64,000 nucleotides of DNA from NCBI RefSeq assembly GCF_037113525.1, contig NZ_CP146963.1, forward strand, positions 310,001 to 374,000, written 5' to 3'. The notes beneath the pieces are model-generated. The model worked only from the letters and a program-made list of their open reading frames with translations. It had not been told where the DNA came from and did not search any database. A program made the position numbers and the translations under genes. Shown in pieces: positions 41,568-52,200 of this stretch. Origin of the DNA: Butyrivibrio fibrisolvens (GTDB lineage: Bacteria > Bacillota > Clostridia > Lachnospirales > Lachnospiraceae). How positions within the stretch are numbered: position 1 is the first letter of the stretch; the number at the start of each line of letters is the position of its first letter.

Positions 41568-43073
41568 ATGGCAAGAAGAGTTTTTGATTTTAGTTCTGAT
41601 GAAGATGATAAGAAGGTAGCGGATAAGAACCCGATCACGTATAAAGTTTTCTATTCTGATGTTTCAATACCAACTCCAAGAGAGCCTATAATGGTCCTTA
41701 GAAACCCGGCTGGCGCCTTTGAACACCACATCAGCGGTCACTTCATGGACCCCGCCAAGCGCACATCTTTTTCTTCAGATGATCCCAATGCTCAGGCAGA
41801 CATAGTCAAGATCGATGCCAGATTCGTAGAATTCGTCAAATGGCTTGGTGCCAATAAGATAAGTGTCAGGCTCTCCGGTAAAAGCGTTAGAGGCGGATTT
41901 GCCATATATAAGATACGAGAAGTTGAATCAGGGATTTCCTCACAGCTTTCTGCTCAGGACGGATTCCTTCAGTACATGATAGGAAGACTTCTGGACAGCC
42001 ACATATCAGAAGATGAGTTTGAGGCTGGCAGTAGCGAGGAGGAAGAAGCTGATGATGACAGCATGAAGCTTACATCCCTTCAGTCCATTACAGACTTTTT
42101 GAAATGTGCCGGCAAGACTTTCCCTTCTAATATTAGAAGCTGGGCAAGGCGTAATCTTGCAGTTGCCAATTCTGATGAAGTATCAAGTGAAGAAAGACGT
42201 CACGCTCAAAGGGCTCTTTCTACCATGATGAACATTCAGTGGAAGGATTCCTATTTCGAATCAATTGATCCTGTGGCAGCAAGACGCATTCTTGATGAAG
42301 AGCTTTATGGCATGGAGAATGTTAAGCAAAGGATAATAGAGACTATAATCCAGATCAACAGAACCCATAAGCTTCCTGCGTATGGAATCCTTCTTATAGG
42401 TCCTGCAGGAACAGGTAAATCCCAGATTGCATATGCGATCGCAAGGATACTTAAGCTGCCGTGGGCAGCTCTTGATATGAGTGCGGTTCATGATCCCGAG
42501 CAGCTTACAGGAAGTTCCAGAATATATGCTAATGCTAAGCCTGGATCCATTATGGAAGCTTTTTCAAGAGCAGGTCAGTCCAATCTTGTATTTATAATCA
42601 ACGAGCTTGATAAGGCAGACAATGACTCATCATCAGGTAATCCTGCAGATGCGCTCCTGACTCTTCTTGATAACCTTGGCTATACAGACAACTATATGGA
42701 ATGTATGATTCCTACAACAGGAGTATACCCCGTAGCTACAGCCAATGACAGAAGCAGGATCTCAGATCCTCTTCTTACAAGGTTTGCTGTGATAGAGCTT
42801 CCTGATTATACACATGATGAAAAGAGAACTATTTTCCTGAAATATTCACTTCCAAGAGTTTTAAGAAGACTTGGACTTAGTGAAAAAGAGTGTGTTGTAA
42901 CCAAAGAAGCTGCAGACGTTGTAGTTGAACATTACAAGAATGTTTCAGGTGTAAGAGACCTTGAGCAGGCAGCAGAACATATGGCAGCTCATGCACTGTA
43001 CCTTATAGAGACAAGCGGAGTTAAGACTGTTAAGTATGATAAGAAGACAGCACAGCAGCTTATGAACTCCTGA
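41568..43073 (+). CDS. Lon-like AAA+ ATPase lacking the protease domain
   Basis: A 501-residue protein. An N-terminal region (about 1-150) of no known type ends in an acidic stretch (EAGSSEEEEADDDS). The AAA+ module resembles that of Lon: LDEELYGMENVKQRIIE, Walker A GPAGTGKS (278-285), the arginine-rich RIYANAKPGSIMEAFSRAG loop, sensor-1 VATANDRSRI and sensor-2 GVRDLEQ. Lon's serine-lysine protease domain is missing because the protein ends after the AAA lid. The Walker B residue before the glutamate is N345 (IINELDK) where Lon has Asp. It may act as a remodelling ATPase. AGGAGG lies 5 bases before the ATG. Confidence 0.8.
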   Translation: MARRVFDFSSDEDDKKVADKNPITYKVFYSDVSIPTPREPIMVLRNPAGAFEHHISGHFMDPAKRTSFSSDDPNAQADIVKIDARFVEFVKWLGANKISVRLSGKSVRGGFAIYKIREVESGISSQLSAQDGFLQYMIGRLLDSHISEDEFEAGSSEEEEADDDSMKLTSLQSITDFLKCAGKTFPSNIRSWARRNLAVANSDEVSSEERRHAQRALSTMMNIQWKDSYFESIDPVAARRILDEELYGMENVKQRIIETIIQINRTHKLPAYGILLIGPAGTGKSQIAYAIARILKLPWAALDMSAVHDPEQLTGSSRIYANAKPGSIMEAFSRAGQSNLVFIINELDKADNDSSSGNPADALLTLLDNLGYTDNYMECMIPTTGVYPVATANDRSRISDPLLTRFAVIELPDYTHDEKRTIFLKYSLPRVLRRLGLSEKECVVTKEAADVVVEHYKNVSGVRDLEQAAEHMAAHALYLIETSGVKTVKYDKKTAQQLMNS

Positions 43074-43190
43074 TACAAATGTATAGAGTATATTTGTAAG
43101 TTGACAATGAAAAGAATCTTTTCATGTTATAAGAAAAACATATTAAAGTAGATATATGCCTTAACTGAAAATTTTAAAATGGAGATTATC

Positions 43191-44486
43191 ATGAATATAC
43201 AAACAGAAGCACGCAACATGAAACTTGCATCCCCAAAACTTGCTGCTACATCCATAGACCAGCGTAACAAGGCTCTTTTGATGATAGCTGATGCTCTTGA
43301 AAAGGGTAAGGAAGAAATATTTGCAGCCAATAATGAAGACATGGAGGCTGCAAGTGCAAATGGAATAGCACAGTCAATCCTTAAAAGACTTAAGTTCAAC
43401 GATCAAAAGCTTTCTGATGCGATCGCAGGTATAAAGCAGCTGGTAGATCTTCCTGATCCTACCGGAAAGGTTCTTTTAAAAAGACAGCTTGATGACGGTC
43501 TTGTCCTTACAAGAGTAAGTGTACCTATCGGCGTAATAGGTGTTATCTTTGAAGCCCGCCCGGATGCCCTTGTTCAGATAGCATCACTTTGTATCAAGAG
43601 CGGTAATTGTGCGATATTAAAAGGCGGCAAAGAAACAGCGAAGACAAACAGAGTCCTTTTTCGTATAATTAAAGATAGTGTTGTAGAAGCAGGGCTTCCC
43701 AAGGAGTGCCTATTACAGGCTGAGCTTCACAATGAGATAGATGAGCTTCTTGCATGTGATCAGGATGTGGATCTGCTTATACCTCGCGGATCTAATAAAT
43801 TCGTCAGATATATCATGGACAATACCAAGATTCCTGTAATGGGACATTCCAGCGGTATCTGTCACATCTATGTTGATAAGAAAGCAGACTTTGAAGCTGC
43901 AATTCCTGTTATAATAGATGCTAAGACACAGTATCCTGCAGCATGTAATGCAGTAGAGACTATTCTTGTTAATAAAGAGATAGCAGGTGATTTTCTTCCT
44001 ATACTTGCAAAGGCTTTTGAAGATAACGGAGTTAAGATAAGAGGAACCAAAGAGGTTCACGATATGCTCGAAGGAGCCTTTGATGTAGAGATCATGGAAG
44101 AGGATGACTTTGCAACTGAGTATAACGATTTCATTGTATCTATAAAATTAGTAAACGATGTAAAAGAGGCTGCTGATCACATTAACCGCTTTGGATCACA
44201 CCATACTGACAGCATTCTTACAACAGATGATGAAGCTGCGGATTATTTTATGCAGATGGTGGACAGTGCGGGAGTTTATCGCAACTGCTCTACACGTTTT
44301 GCTGATGGATACAGATATGGATTTGGAGCAGAGGTTGGCATCAGTACAGGTAAGCTTCACGCAAGAGGACCTGTAGGACTTGATGGCCTTGTTACTTACA
44401 AATATAAACTTGTAGGTGGCGGTCATATAGTTGGTGACTATGCTTCGGGCCATAAATCTTTTCACCATAAGGATATAGATTTATAA
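43191..44486 (+). CDS. proA: Gamma-glutamyl phosphate reductase (ProA)
   Basis: A 431-residue member of the aldehyde dehydrogenase superfamily. Motifs are VPIGVIGVIFEARPDALVQI, the cofactor-binding LKGGKETAKTN, LIPRGSNKFVRYIM, the catalytic cysteine in TQYPAACNAVETIL, and the end GRFGSHHTDSILTT-like segment NRFGSHHTDSI with TRFADGYRYGFGAEVGIST. It reduces glutamyl 5-phosphate to the semialdehyde in proline synthesis. The ATG at 43191 has GGAG 7 bases upstream; an in-frame ATG 12 bp earlier would place that site inside the gene. No proB gene is adjacent. Confidence 0.95.
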   Translation: MNIQTEARNMKLASPKLAATSIDQRNKALLMIADALEKGKEEIFAANNEDMEAASANGIAQSILKRLKFNDQKLSDAIAGIKQLVDLPDPTGKVLLKRQLDDGLVLTRVSVPIGVIGVIFEARPDALVQIASLCIKSGNCAILKGGKETAKTNRVLFRIIKDSVVEAGLPKECLLQAELHNEIDELLACDQDVDLLIPRGSNKFVRYIMDNTKIPVMGHSSGICHIYVDKKADFEAAIPVIIDAKTQYPAACNAVETILVNKEIAGDFLPILAKAFEDNGVKIRGTKEVHDMLEGAFDVEIMEEDDFATEYNDFIVSIKLVNDVKEAADHINRFGSHHTDSILTTDDEAADYFMQMVDSAGVYRNCSTRFADGYRYGFGAEVGISTGKLHARGPVGLDGLVTYKYKLVGGGHIVGDYASGHKSFHHKDIDL

Positions 44487-45857
44487 ATGGACAAGATCAA
44501 AAAAAGGCTGTATATTTCTTTTCTCATAATGATATTGGTCCTTACAGGATGTACCAATACGTCCGGCGACAATGAATCTGATGATCAGGCAGGGGCTTTG
44601 GCATCTGCAGATGAAGAAGCAGATGACAACGTGCCTGAAGAAGGTACGACAGCATCAGAATGTGACTGGAGTGAAGTTGAGTTTAACGGCATTAGCTTCT
44701 GGGTTCCGTCGGAGTGGGAATTGGATGATTCTCTTGGCGAAGATATATTGCTGTATGAGGATACAATAAGTCCTGACTTTGTCAGATTCAAATATAAAGT
44801 AGATACGGATATTTCCAAAGAGCAAAGAGAAGATCCTGCGCTTTTTGAAGATGCGATAATGGCCTATGACTATATATGGATCGGTGCAATCAGGGGCGAA
44901 GCTGTAATGCTGGGTTCCAGACTTTGTTACAAAGTATTTGGAACATACTATCAGGACAAGATAGCGTATCAGGGACATATTTATTATATTCCTGTTGGAG
45001 ATTATGGAATTGTTGAAGCAATGTTCATGCATGCCAAAGAGGTGGATGATCCAAGCGATGGTTCCTGTCTTGAAATGATGATCTCTTCACTAAAAACGGA
45101 TGACAGCTCTTTGCCTGAAGACAGTAAAGATCTTGGTATGACAGATCTTGGAAATCTTCCTGTAACGCTGGTCAATGATGAAGGATTCGTGATAAGAGCA
45201 AACTCTGTGACAGGAGATGTTGTTAATATCTCTATCATAAATAAGTCCGATGAAGAAAGAAGAGTATCGCTTGAAGACCTGTCAATTAACGGATATATGG
45301 TTGACGGAGAATTCGATTACGAAGAAGACGGGTATGATCTTAGTGGTAAAAGTTGTAGCGTTGAAGCGGGCAAAGAGATAAATGCAGAGCTGACCGCTTC
45401 GGATCTGGATGCATACGGTATTACGGACATTGGAAGAGTGGGAATAAAGTTCAGGTGTCTTGATTCTGATTACGATGAGTTTTTCGATAGCGACTACATA
45501 CTTTTTAATGCAGATCCCGGTTATGATGAAGATGATTATGCTTCATATAAGCTGCCGGATGTGATGGTGTATGAGGATGAGAATGTAATAATATACTATG
45601 AAGGCATTACCGATAACAGCGCATATTTTAGTATAAAGAATCTTCAAAATGAAATCGTAGGAGTTAGCGGAAGCAAAGTATCGCTGGATGGAGAGTTTTG
45701 CGAGTCTTCATCACTTGCGGGAGCATATCCGGGAACCATTGACAGGATGCAGATCAAAAAAGTTCAGGTTTCACCCGGAATGCAAATGGTTATTTCTTTT
45801 TCCATAAGTTTAAATAATTCACATTATAGCACCGACAACTGTTCTGTGAATCTGTGA
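44487..45857 (+). CDS. Lipoprotein with repeated Ig-like domains, function unknown
   Basis: A 456-residue lipoprotein with lipobox LVLTGC (C22) after a short hydrophobic segment, then an acidic linker (about 25-60). Residues 60-200 form one domain (FNGISFWVPSEWELDDS). Residues 215-345 and 350-456 are beta-rich modules whose SINGYMVDGE segment resembles one in the protein at 53656 (SINGYMIDC). Its ATG follows the proA stop codon directly. No proper ribosome binding site is close, so translation may depend on proA. It is probably surface-attached. Confidence 0.78.
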   Translation: MDKIKKRLYISFLIMILVLTGCTNTSGDNESDDQAGALASADEEADDNVPEEGTTASECDWSEVEFNGISFWVPSEWELDDSLGEDILLYEDTISPDFVRFKYKVDTDISKEQREDPALFEDAIMAYDYIWIGAIRGEAVMLGSRLCYKVFGTYYQDKIAYQGHIYYIPVGDYGIVEAMFMHAKEVDDPSDGSCLEMMISSLKTDDSSLPEDSKDLGMTDLGNLPVTLVNDEGFVIRANSVTGDVVNISIINKSDEERRVSLEDLSINGYMVDGEFDYEEDGYDLSGKSCSVEAGKEINAELTASDLDAYGITDIGRVGIKFRCLDSDYDEFFDSDYILFNADPGYDEDDYASYKLPDVMVYEDENVIIYYEGITDNSAYFSIKNLQNEIVGVSGSKVSLDGEFCESSSLAGAYPGTIDRMQIKKVQVSPGMQMVISFSISLNNSHYSTDNCSVNL

Positions 45858-45861
45858 CAAT

Positions 45862-45925
45862 AAACTGCCCTGCATACCTTTCTTTATTATCAAATGGTAG
45901 TAAAGAAAGGTGTGCAGGGCAGTTT
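45862..45925 (+). terminator. Long hairpin after the lipoprotein gene
   Basis: Arms of 25 bp (45862-45886 and 45901-45925) pair with one mismatch around a 14-nt loop. There is no clean T-tract, so it may stabilise the 3' end rather than terminate on its own. A candidate TATAAT (45960-45965) for the next gene follows. Confidence 0.6.
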
Positions 45926-46045
45926 GCAAATTGGGTTCGAAAAATTAATAATTTTCCGATATAATAGAAAAGCCTGGTACAAAAAATTGCAAATTTTTAA
46001 TGCTGTCAGGCGGAAAAATTAGTTTTATGTAAGGTGGTATTTTTT

Positions 46046-46906
46046 ATGAAGATTTTTAGAAAAGTAGCGGTTGCGCTCGCAGTAGTTTTCATGTGCTCAG
46101 GTTTTATGTCGATCACATCACATGCCGGTGAGTACATTTTGTTCGAGAATCCTGAAGGATTCGGTTATTACTCTTATGCTGATATGTATCCTGATCTCTA
46201 TCAGGCTTATGGATATGACAAAAATAAGCTTTGGTCTCATTATGTAAACAATGGATTTGAAGAGGGCAGAATTGCAATGGTAGACAGAAGGTCTATCCTT
46301 ACAGTTGAGAATTTTGATTCAGCACGTTATGCCACGGAGAACCCTGATGTAGCGGCAGCAGTAGGAACAGATCCATATGCACTTCTTATGCATTACAAGA
46401 ATTACGGATATCTTGAAGGCCGTCAGGTTTATTCTACAGATGTCAGGATCCAGGGTGTTCTTGATACCATTAACGTTGCTGATAACATCACAAACAGCTC
46501 TATGAGCGAGATGCAGAAGGTTCTGGCGATTCATGACTGGATGTGTTACAATCTTACTTACGACTACACTTACTCTAAGTATAGCTATCTTAATGCAATA
46601 TCTGAAGGGACCGCAGTATGCCAGGGATATGCAGAGCTTTTTGACCTGTTCATGCATATTGTGGGAATAGAATCCAAGATTGTTACAGGATACGGCACTA
46701 ACGGTCTGCAATCAGGACTGCATGCCTGGAATGAAGTTATTATAGGCGGAGTGACATATGCAATTGATGTCACATGGGATGATATGGGAGAATATGGCAT
46801 TCCTGTCCGCTACAACTATTTCCTTATAACACCACAGCAGATGTCTGCAGATCATTGGGAAGATGACTATTACGTAGCCTACAAATATATTTATATTCAT
46901 GGCTAA
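46046..46906 (+). CDS. Secreted transglutaminase-like (putative cysteine protease) protein
   Basis: A 286-residue protein with an N-terminal signal peptide ending near SHAGE (residue 27). Two short SLH-unrelated repeats of the DUF type follow (YSYADMYPDLYQAYGYDKNKL with YVNNGFEEGR and YATENPDVAAAVG with HYKNYGYLEGR), as in secreted clostridial proteins. The C-terminal transglutaminase-like domain has the triad C192 in GTAVCQGYAELF, H226 in LHAWNEV and D241 in AIDVTWDD. It could cleave or crosslink peptides outside the cell. ATG 46046 has AAGGTGG 8 bases upstream. The gene precedes jetA by only 21 bp but is unlikely to be functionally part of that complex. Confidence 0.85.
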   Translation: MKIFRKVAVALAVVFMCSGFMSITSHAGEYILFENPEGFGYYSYADMYPDLYQAYGYDKNKLWSHYVNNGFEEGRIAMVDRRSILTVENFDSARYATENPDVAAAVGTDPYALLMHYKNYGYLEGRQVYSTDVRIQGVLDTINVADNITNSSMSEMQKVLAIHDWMCYNLTYDYTYSKYSYLNAISEGTAVCQGYAELFDLFMHIVGIESKIVTGYGTNGLQSGLHAWNEVIIGGVTYAIDVTWDDMGEYGIPVRYNYFLITPQQMSADHWEDDYYVAYKYIYIHG

Positions 46907-46927
46907 AATATGCCTATGAGGTTTTGA

Positions 46928-48385
46928 ATGGATTATAAAGGGTTATCGGGGGCATTTTTTTCAAATGTGCCTGGGGATTTTTTTAGTATATTATCGTCAC
47001 CTAACAGAGAGCTGTATCTTGCAGCTCTTTTTGTTGTGCGTGATGCCTTTGAAGATGAGCTTGTTATCAGCAAAAAAGACTTAAGAGAACAGATCCTGAT
47101 CTCGCTTGAAAACAGTATCGCTCAGGCTGATCTGTCCGAAGATGTTGAAGAAGGAGAAGTAATAGACAAAGAACTCCTTAAATCTCTTCCGGGAAAGGCT
47201 TCTTTCCTTCTTGGTAAGCTGATACACAAGGGATGGCTTTGTGAAGAAGATTCCAAGCAGGGATTCGAGCGTGATATAGTCATGCCGGATTATGCCTCTG
47301 ATATGTTAGAAGTCCTCTACAGAGAGACAAGACCAAGGAGCGAACTTGCAGACAGTGACGTATTTTCTACCTATGCGGTCTTAAGCATGGCAGGTGAAGA
47401 AGACGATACAAGGCGTGCCCGTACAATGTCAAGAGCACTTAAAGTTGCCGCAGAGAATGCCGGCCAGCTTTCCAAGACCTTCAGGAATCTTTATTACTAT
47501 ATTGGCAAATATTATAAAGAGCACGCCGACGATGAGCAGGTTAGAGACATGCTTGAAAAGAGGTTTAAGGAAGGCGGCGAGCAGAGCGTCATCGATGCTT
47601 ATTATCACCCCCTTAAGACCAGTGATTCCATAGCTCTTTACGGCGGAGACATTTTAAGATTTGTAAGGAATCTGGAAAAAGATCCTGAGCTTATAAGGCA
47701 GATGGCGCAAAGCGATGCTTCAGCTGAGATGGCAGGCCTTGATGAAGATGAAAGAATTCTTGAAATAAGAAGACGTATAGATGTTATCTACAGGACTTTC
47801 TCTGAAGCTGATAACAAGATAGATATGATCACGGATAGAAATGCCGATTATAACAGACGGTTCACTCAGGCTGTCATACATAACCTTAGAAGTGATAATT
47901 CTATCGTAAGTAAGATAGTACGTATCATGAAGGGAATGGAAGATAATAAGGCTTATTCCATGAAGGTGCAATCAGGACTTAATGCAGTAAGATCGACCTT
48001 TATCGATGAGAGGTCACTAAGAACTGACACCTACAGACCTGAGAAAGAAACCGAGACCAAAATGCTTCTTCGCCCTCATCACCAGAAGGATGAAGACAGG
48101 ACCAGAGACTTTCTTAAGAAGAGCTTTGGTGGTTATACAATGGCTGATGCCAGAAGCTATGTCAAAGAAAAGATGCATGGCAGAAAGCGCATGGAGACAG
48201 GTGAGATCATTAAGGAGATGGATAAGTTTACAGAAGATGACTATACACTTCTTATCATGGCTTCACTCTATGGCTTTTCAAATGGTGAATACAGGGTACA
48301 AAAGTCAGGACGACACATTAAGGCAGGAGCTTATAGCATCCCTGATATGACTTTTACTATTAAAGAAAGCGGAGCTGATTCATAA
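46928..48385 (+). CDS. jetA: JetA-like kleisin subunit (DUF5716) of a Wadjet/MksBEF complex
   Basis: A 485-residue protein. The start FFSNVPGDFFSILSSPNRELYLAALFVVRDAFEDE is characteristic of JetA proteins (MukF-like). A winged-helix dimerisation region (about 1-130, ending GKLIHKGWLCEEDS) is followed by long helices (about 160-380, NKIDMITDRNADYNRRFTQAV) that should bridge the SMC heads. It is the first of three overlapping or close genes with jetB and jetC. In Wadjet these form a loop-extruding complex that recognises small circular DNA. Identification rests on both gene order and sequence. Confidence 0.85.
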   Translation: MDYKGLSGAFFSNVPGDFFSILSSPNRELYLAALFVVRDAFEDELVISKKDLREQILISLENSIAQADLSEDVEEGEVIDKELLKSLPGKASFLLGKLIHKGWLCEEDSKQGFERDIVMPDYASDMLEVLYRETRPRSELADSDVFSTYAVLSMAGEEDDTRRARTMSRALKVAAENAGQLSKTFRNLYYYIGKYYKEHADDEQVRDMLEKRFKEGGEQSVIDAYYHPLKTSDSIALYGGDILRFVRNLEKDPELIRQMAQSDASAEMAGLDEDERILEIRRRIDVIYRTFSEADNKIDMITDRNADYNRRFTQAVIHNLRSDNSIVSKIVRIMKGMEDNKAYSMKVQSGLNAVRSTFIDERSLRTDTYRPEKETETKMLLRPHHQKDEDRTRDFLKKSFGGYTMADARSYVKEKMHGRKRMETGEIIKEMDKFTEDDYTLLIMASLYGFSNGEYRVQKSGRHIKAGAYSIPDMTFTIKESGADS

Positions 48386-49113
48386 TGAGTGACTATATTG
48401 ATAATAATGATACATTTGATAATGAAGGGCAGATGGAGTTTGATGTGCCCGGGCAGCGCCTTGGCTTACGAGAAAGTGACTTTGAGGACAATGCTGATCG
48501 CACAGTAACAGGTCTTTATAACAGACTCAGAAGAGCTGATCAGGAATATTTTAAAAGGGCAGTAAGACTTCTTTTGTCAGGAACATATATTCTTCAGATG
48601 GACTATGATACTGAGACAGGACTTCTTTCAAGAAACGGAGATTATATTTTCATAGAGTCCAATTTCGATCTTTTATATCTGTATTTTGAAATGGGCGGAT
48701 TTGAACTTGTACACGACAAGGACAATGGCCTTTTTGCACTGCAGAGTGAGTCGGATTTTGCAAGATTTCATTTTAATCTTAATACCACAAGGATCGCACT
48801 GGCACTTAGATGTATATACCAAAAGAAATACAGCGACCCATCCACAGGAGACCAGATCACATCAGACGTTGGTGAAGTGGTTCAGTTCCTTAAGGACAAT
48901 GTTAAGGTTGATATTACTTCCAACAAGCAGCAGATGGCCAATGATTTTAAGACATTTGTAAGCTTCCATATCATAGAAAAGGGCAAAGGCGAATGGAGAG
49001 ACCCTCAGACTATGTTCAGAATAACTCCTGCAATACTTCATCTTGTATCAGCTGCCAAAGTTACGGAGCTGTTAGAGCTTAAGGATGAAATGGAAGAGCA
49101 GCAGGAGATTTAA
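48385..49113 (+). CDS. jetB: JetB-like KITE subunit (DUF4194)
   Basis: A 242-residue protein with the DUF4194 pattern: LYNRLRRADQEYFKRAVRLLLSGTYI, FDLLYLYFEMGGFELVHDKDNG, and LNTTRIALALRCIYQKKYSD, which corresponds to MukE-like tandem winged helices. Its ATG shares one base with the jetA stop codon (TAATG), so translation is coupled. In the family it binds the kleisin subunit and DNA. The gap to jetC is 90 bp. Confidence 0.87.
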   Translation: MSDYIDNNDTFDNEGQMEFDVPGQRLGLRESDFEDNADRTVTGLYNRLRRADQEYFKRAVRLLLSGTYILQMDYDTETGLLSRNGDYIFIESNFDLLYLYFEMGGFELVHDKDNGLFALQSESDFARFHFNLNTTRIALALRCIYQKKYSDPSTGDQITSDVGEVVQFLKDNVKVDITSNKQQMANDFKTFVSFHIIEKGKGEWRDPQTMFRITPAILHLVSAAKVTELLELKDEMEEQQEI

Positions 49114-49203
49114 GGAATAGTTCATGAAAGGAAGATATTATTAGAATCTTTCTTTTGGTAAAAAAGACTGTGACCTTAGATTAAAGTTGATGGGAGATAT
49201 TTG

Positions 49204-52200
49204 ATGATCAGATTAAATAAAGTTTATGTATATAACTGGGGTAAGTTTGATGAACCAACCCTCCTTCCGATTGGCGATGTGACTTTATTGTCAGGTGCCA
49301 ACCAGGCAGGTAAATCACAGATAATCGATGCTGTGATGATGGTACTTACAGGTAAGAAGAAGGGAATCTTTAATAAGGCTGCCGACAAGCATTCAGCAAG
49401 AAATGTTGAGAAGTACCTTTACGGATACTGGGCATCCAATAACCAGGAGAAGTTCCTTCGTCATGACGGCTTTTTTACAAGCTATGTTGTGCTTGAATTC
49501 TATAACGATGTCAAGGATACATATTTTTGTGATGGCTTTGTAGCTGACTGTCCTCAGGATCACACAAGACATACAGAAAGATGGATGTCTTTTTCCGGAA
49601 AAGGAATTCCTGAGAATCTTTTCGTGCTTGATGATATGGCACTTAATATCAGCGAGCTCAAGAGATTCCTTGGAACATACGTAGGTGAAGAGAATTACCA
49701 TTTCTATACAGATACAGAGTACAGTAAGTACATAATGGCAGCCTATGGTCAGATCAGAAGCGAGTATATCTCTCTTCTTAAAGCAGCCGTATCCTGCAGT
49801 ATCGGTGAGAACCTGAACATCGGAAGTTTTATTACTGATTCTATATGCTCTGTCAATGAAAGTGTAGATCTTACTTCTATTAGAAGTACTATCCATGATT
49901 ATTACGATCTTAGAGACAGAGCCCAGTCAAGCCGCAGAAAGCTTGAAAAGCTTGAGAAGATCAGACAGTCCTACGATGTATATCACGAGGATGCTGTTCT
50001 TGTTAAGACTTTGGACTATGCCCTTCTTCGTGACGAGCAGAAGATCCTTGAAAACAGTATGGAAGCTTCTCAGAATCTTATCGAGCAGCTTTCCATGGAT
50101 ATAAATCAGGCCAAGGCCATGAACGAGACCAGGAAAGACAAGCAAAAGCGCCTTCAGGAGAAGATCGGACGCGTTCATGAAGAACTTGGTAAGTCTGATA
50201 CAGAGCAGATCAAGCAGGGCCTTCAGAATGAGAAGAATGCAGCTGATGAAAAGAGAAAAGGCTACCTTGATAATCTCGAAAGTGTTCACAAGACAATAAG
50301 GAGCCGCGCAGGAAGCTGGCTCATGCTTTTGATGGAAGCTGAGAATGCCGGTTTTACCTGTGATGAGGAGTATAAAAAAATCCTTGAAAAGGCTCAGAAT
50401 GTTAAAATAGAAGATCTTGCTTCATATCCGGAGGAAGACGTAGATAATAAGATCGGAAATCTATATCAGGAGCTTGCTGCATTTCATGCAAAGCTTAAGA
50501 CAAGAAGCGTAGAGATCGATGCCCTTATCAAAGATCAGGAAGATAAGATAAGCGCTCTTGCAGGTAATCAGAAGCAGTATCCTAAAGAGACGCGGGGACT
50601 TAAAGACCTCCTTGAAAAAGAGCTTTCAAAGAAGTTTAAAAAAGACGTTGAGATACCTATTTTTGCAGACCTCTTAGAGGTTCGTGATCAAAGCTGGCAG
50701 GCAGCGGTAGAAGGATATCTTGATAATCAGAGGTTCGACCTTTTAGTTCCTGAAGAGTATTATGATGATGCTCTTAAAATATACAGAACAGCTAAGGATA
50801 GCCTTCGTGCCTACAAGTCAGGTCTTATTGATATTAAAAGGATCAAGGAAAACTGGAAGGGTAGTGCAGAAGAAGGTTCACTTGCTGATGAGCTTGTAAC
50901 TGACAACGAAGATGCAAGAATTTATGCTGACTACAAGCTTGGCTTTATCATTAAGGTCGATAATACAGAAGATCTATATAAGCATAAATGTTCTATAACT
51001 AAAGACCTTCTTATATACAAGGGATTTGTTACAAGAGGAAAGCAGGCGAGTCAGACTTTCTATATTGGTAAGAGCGCTTTAGAGCAGCAGGAGAAAGAGT
51101 CTATGGATGAGCTTACAAAGCTTAATGAAGAAAAAGACACTGTTGAAGCCAACCTGTCTGTTACCAAAATGAACAGGGTAGAAAAGTGTCTTGTAGACAA
51201 AGACTTTTTTGACAATGCTATAAGCCATGTGGAAGATATCGAGACTCTTGAAGCAAGGTCTCTTGAGCTCCTTAGACAGATCGGAAATGTTGATACGACC
51301 CGTGATGAAGAGCTTCATAATGAGCTTAAGGGTCTTACTGCAAGACTTGAAGAGATCACAGAAGAGATAAGAGTCAGCAGCATTGAATGCGGACGAGCTG
51401 AGAACAAGATAGAAAGCGAGCAAAGAAAGATCGCAATAGCAAGAGATGAGGTCACAGCTCTTGAAAGTCAGGCACTTGACGGATCAAGATTTACAGCCGA
51501 GTGGCGTATGAATGTTGGCGATCCATGGATAAGAGAGGATTCCGGTCAGAACAGACGAGGAAGTCTTAAGAAGATCCGTGATGCCCACACAAGAATGAGA
51601 CAGGATGCTCTTGAAGCGCAGTCAAGGCACTTTACATCTGTAAGGAGACTGCGAACTGCCTATAACCAGGAAGAAGTCGCAGGCTTTGATCCTGACAGAG
51701 AGTTCGATAACGAAGAGTACGATACAGAGTATAAGCGCCTTTCAGAAAGCGGCTTTACAACCTTTGAGGATGAGATCGAAAAGGCTGCTCAGAAGGCTAC
51801 CAATGAGTTCAAGGTAGAATTTATTGGTAAACTGAAGTCCAATATTCAGAAGGCTCAGGAACAGATCGACGCGGTTAACGAGGTACTTTCTTCCAAGTGG
51901 TTTGGTAATGTTAAGTACAGGCTTATCCATGAGAAGGCAAGAGGCTTTGAGCGCTTCTATGATATGTTCATGGATCCTAACCTTGTTAAGGTTGATCCTG
52001 ACCTTCCGGGATACGGCGGAATATCCATTTTCTCAGGCTTTTTTGAAGAAGCCCACAAGGACGAACTTGATGAACTTCTGCAGCTTATAATGGATGAGAA
52101 GAACCTGACAACTGAGCAAAGACTTACAAGAGAAAAGAAGCTTGAGATGTATACAGACTACAGAACCTATCTTCGTCTCGACCTTTGCTCAATAGACCAC

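Noticed and set aside
45972..46011. Riboswitch before the transglutaminase-like gene
   Set aside because: Only a simple GCCTG/CAGGC hairpin with an AT-rich interior is seen; it matches no aptamer core I know.
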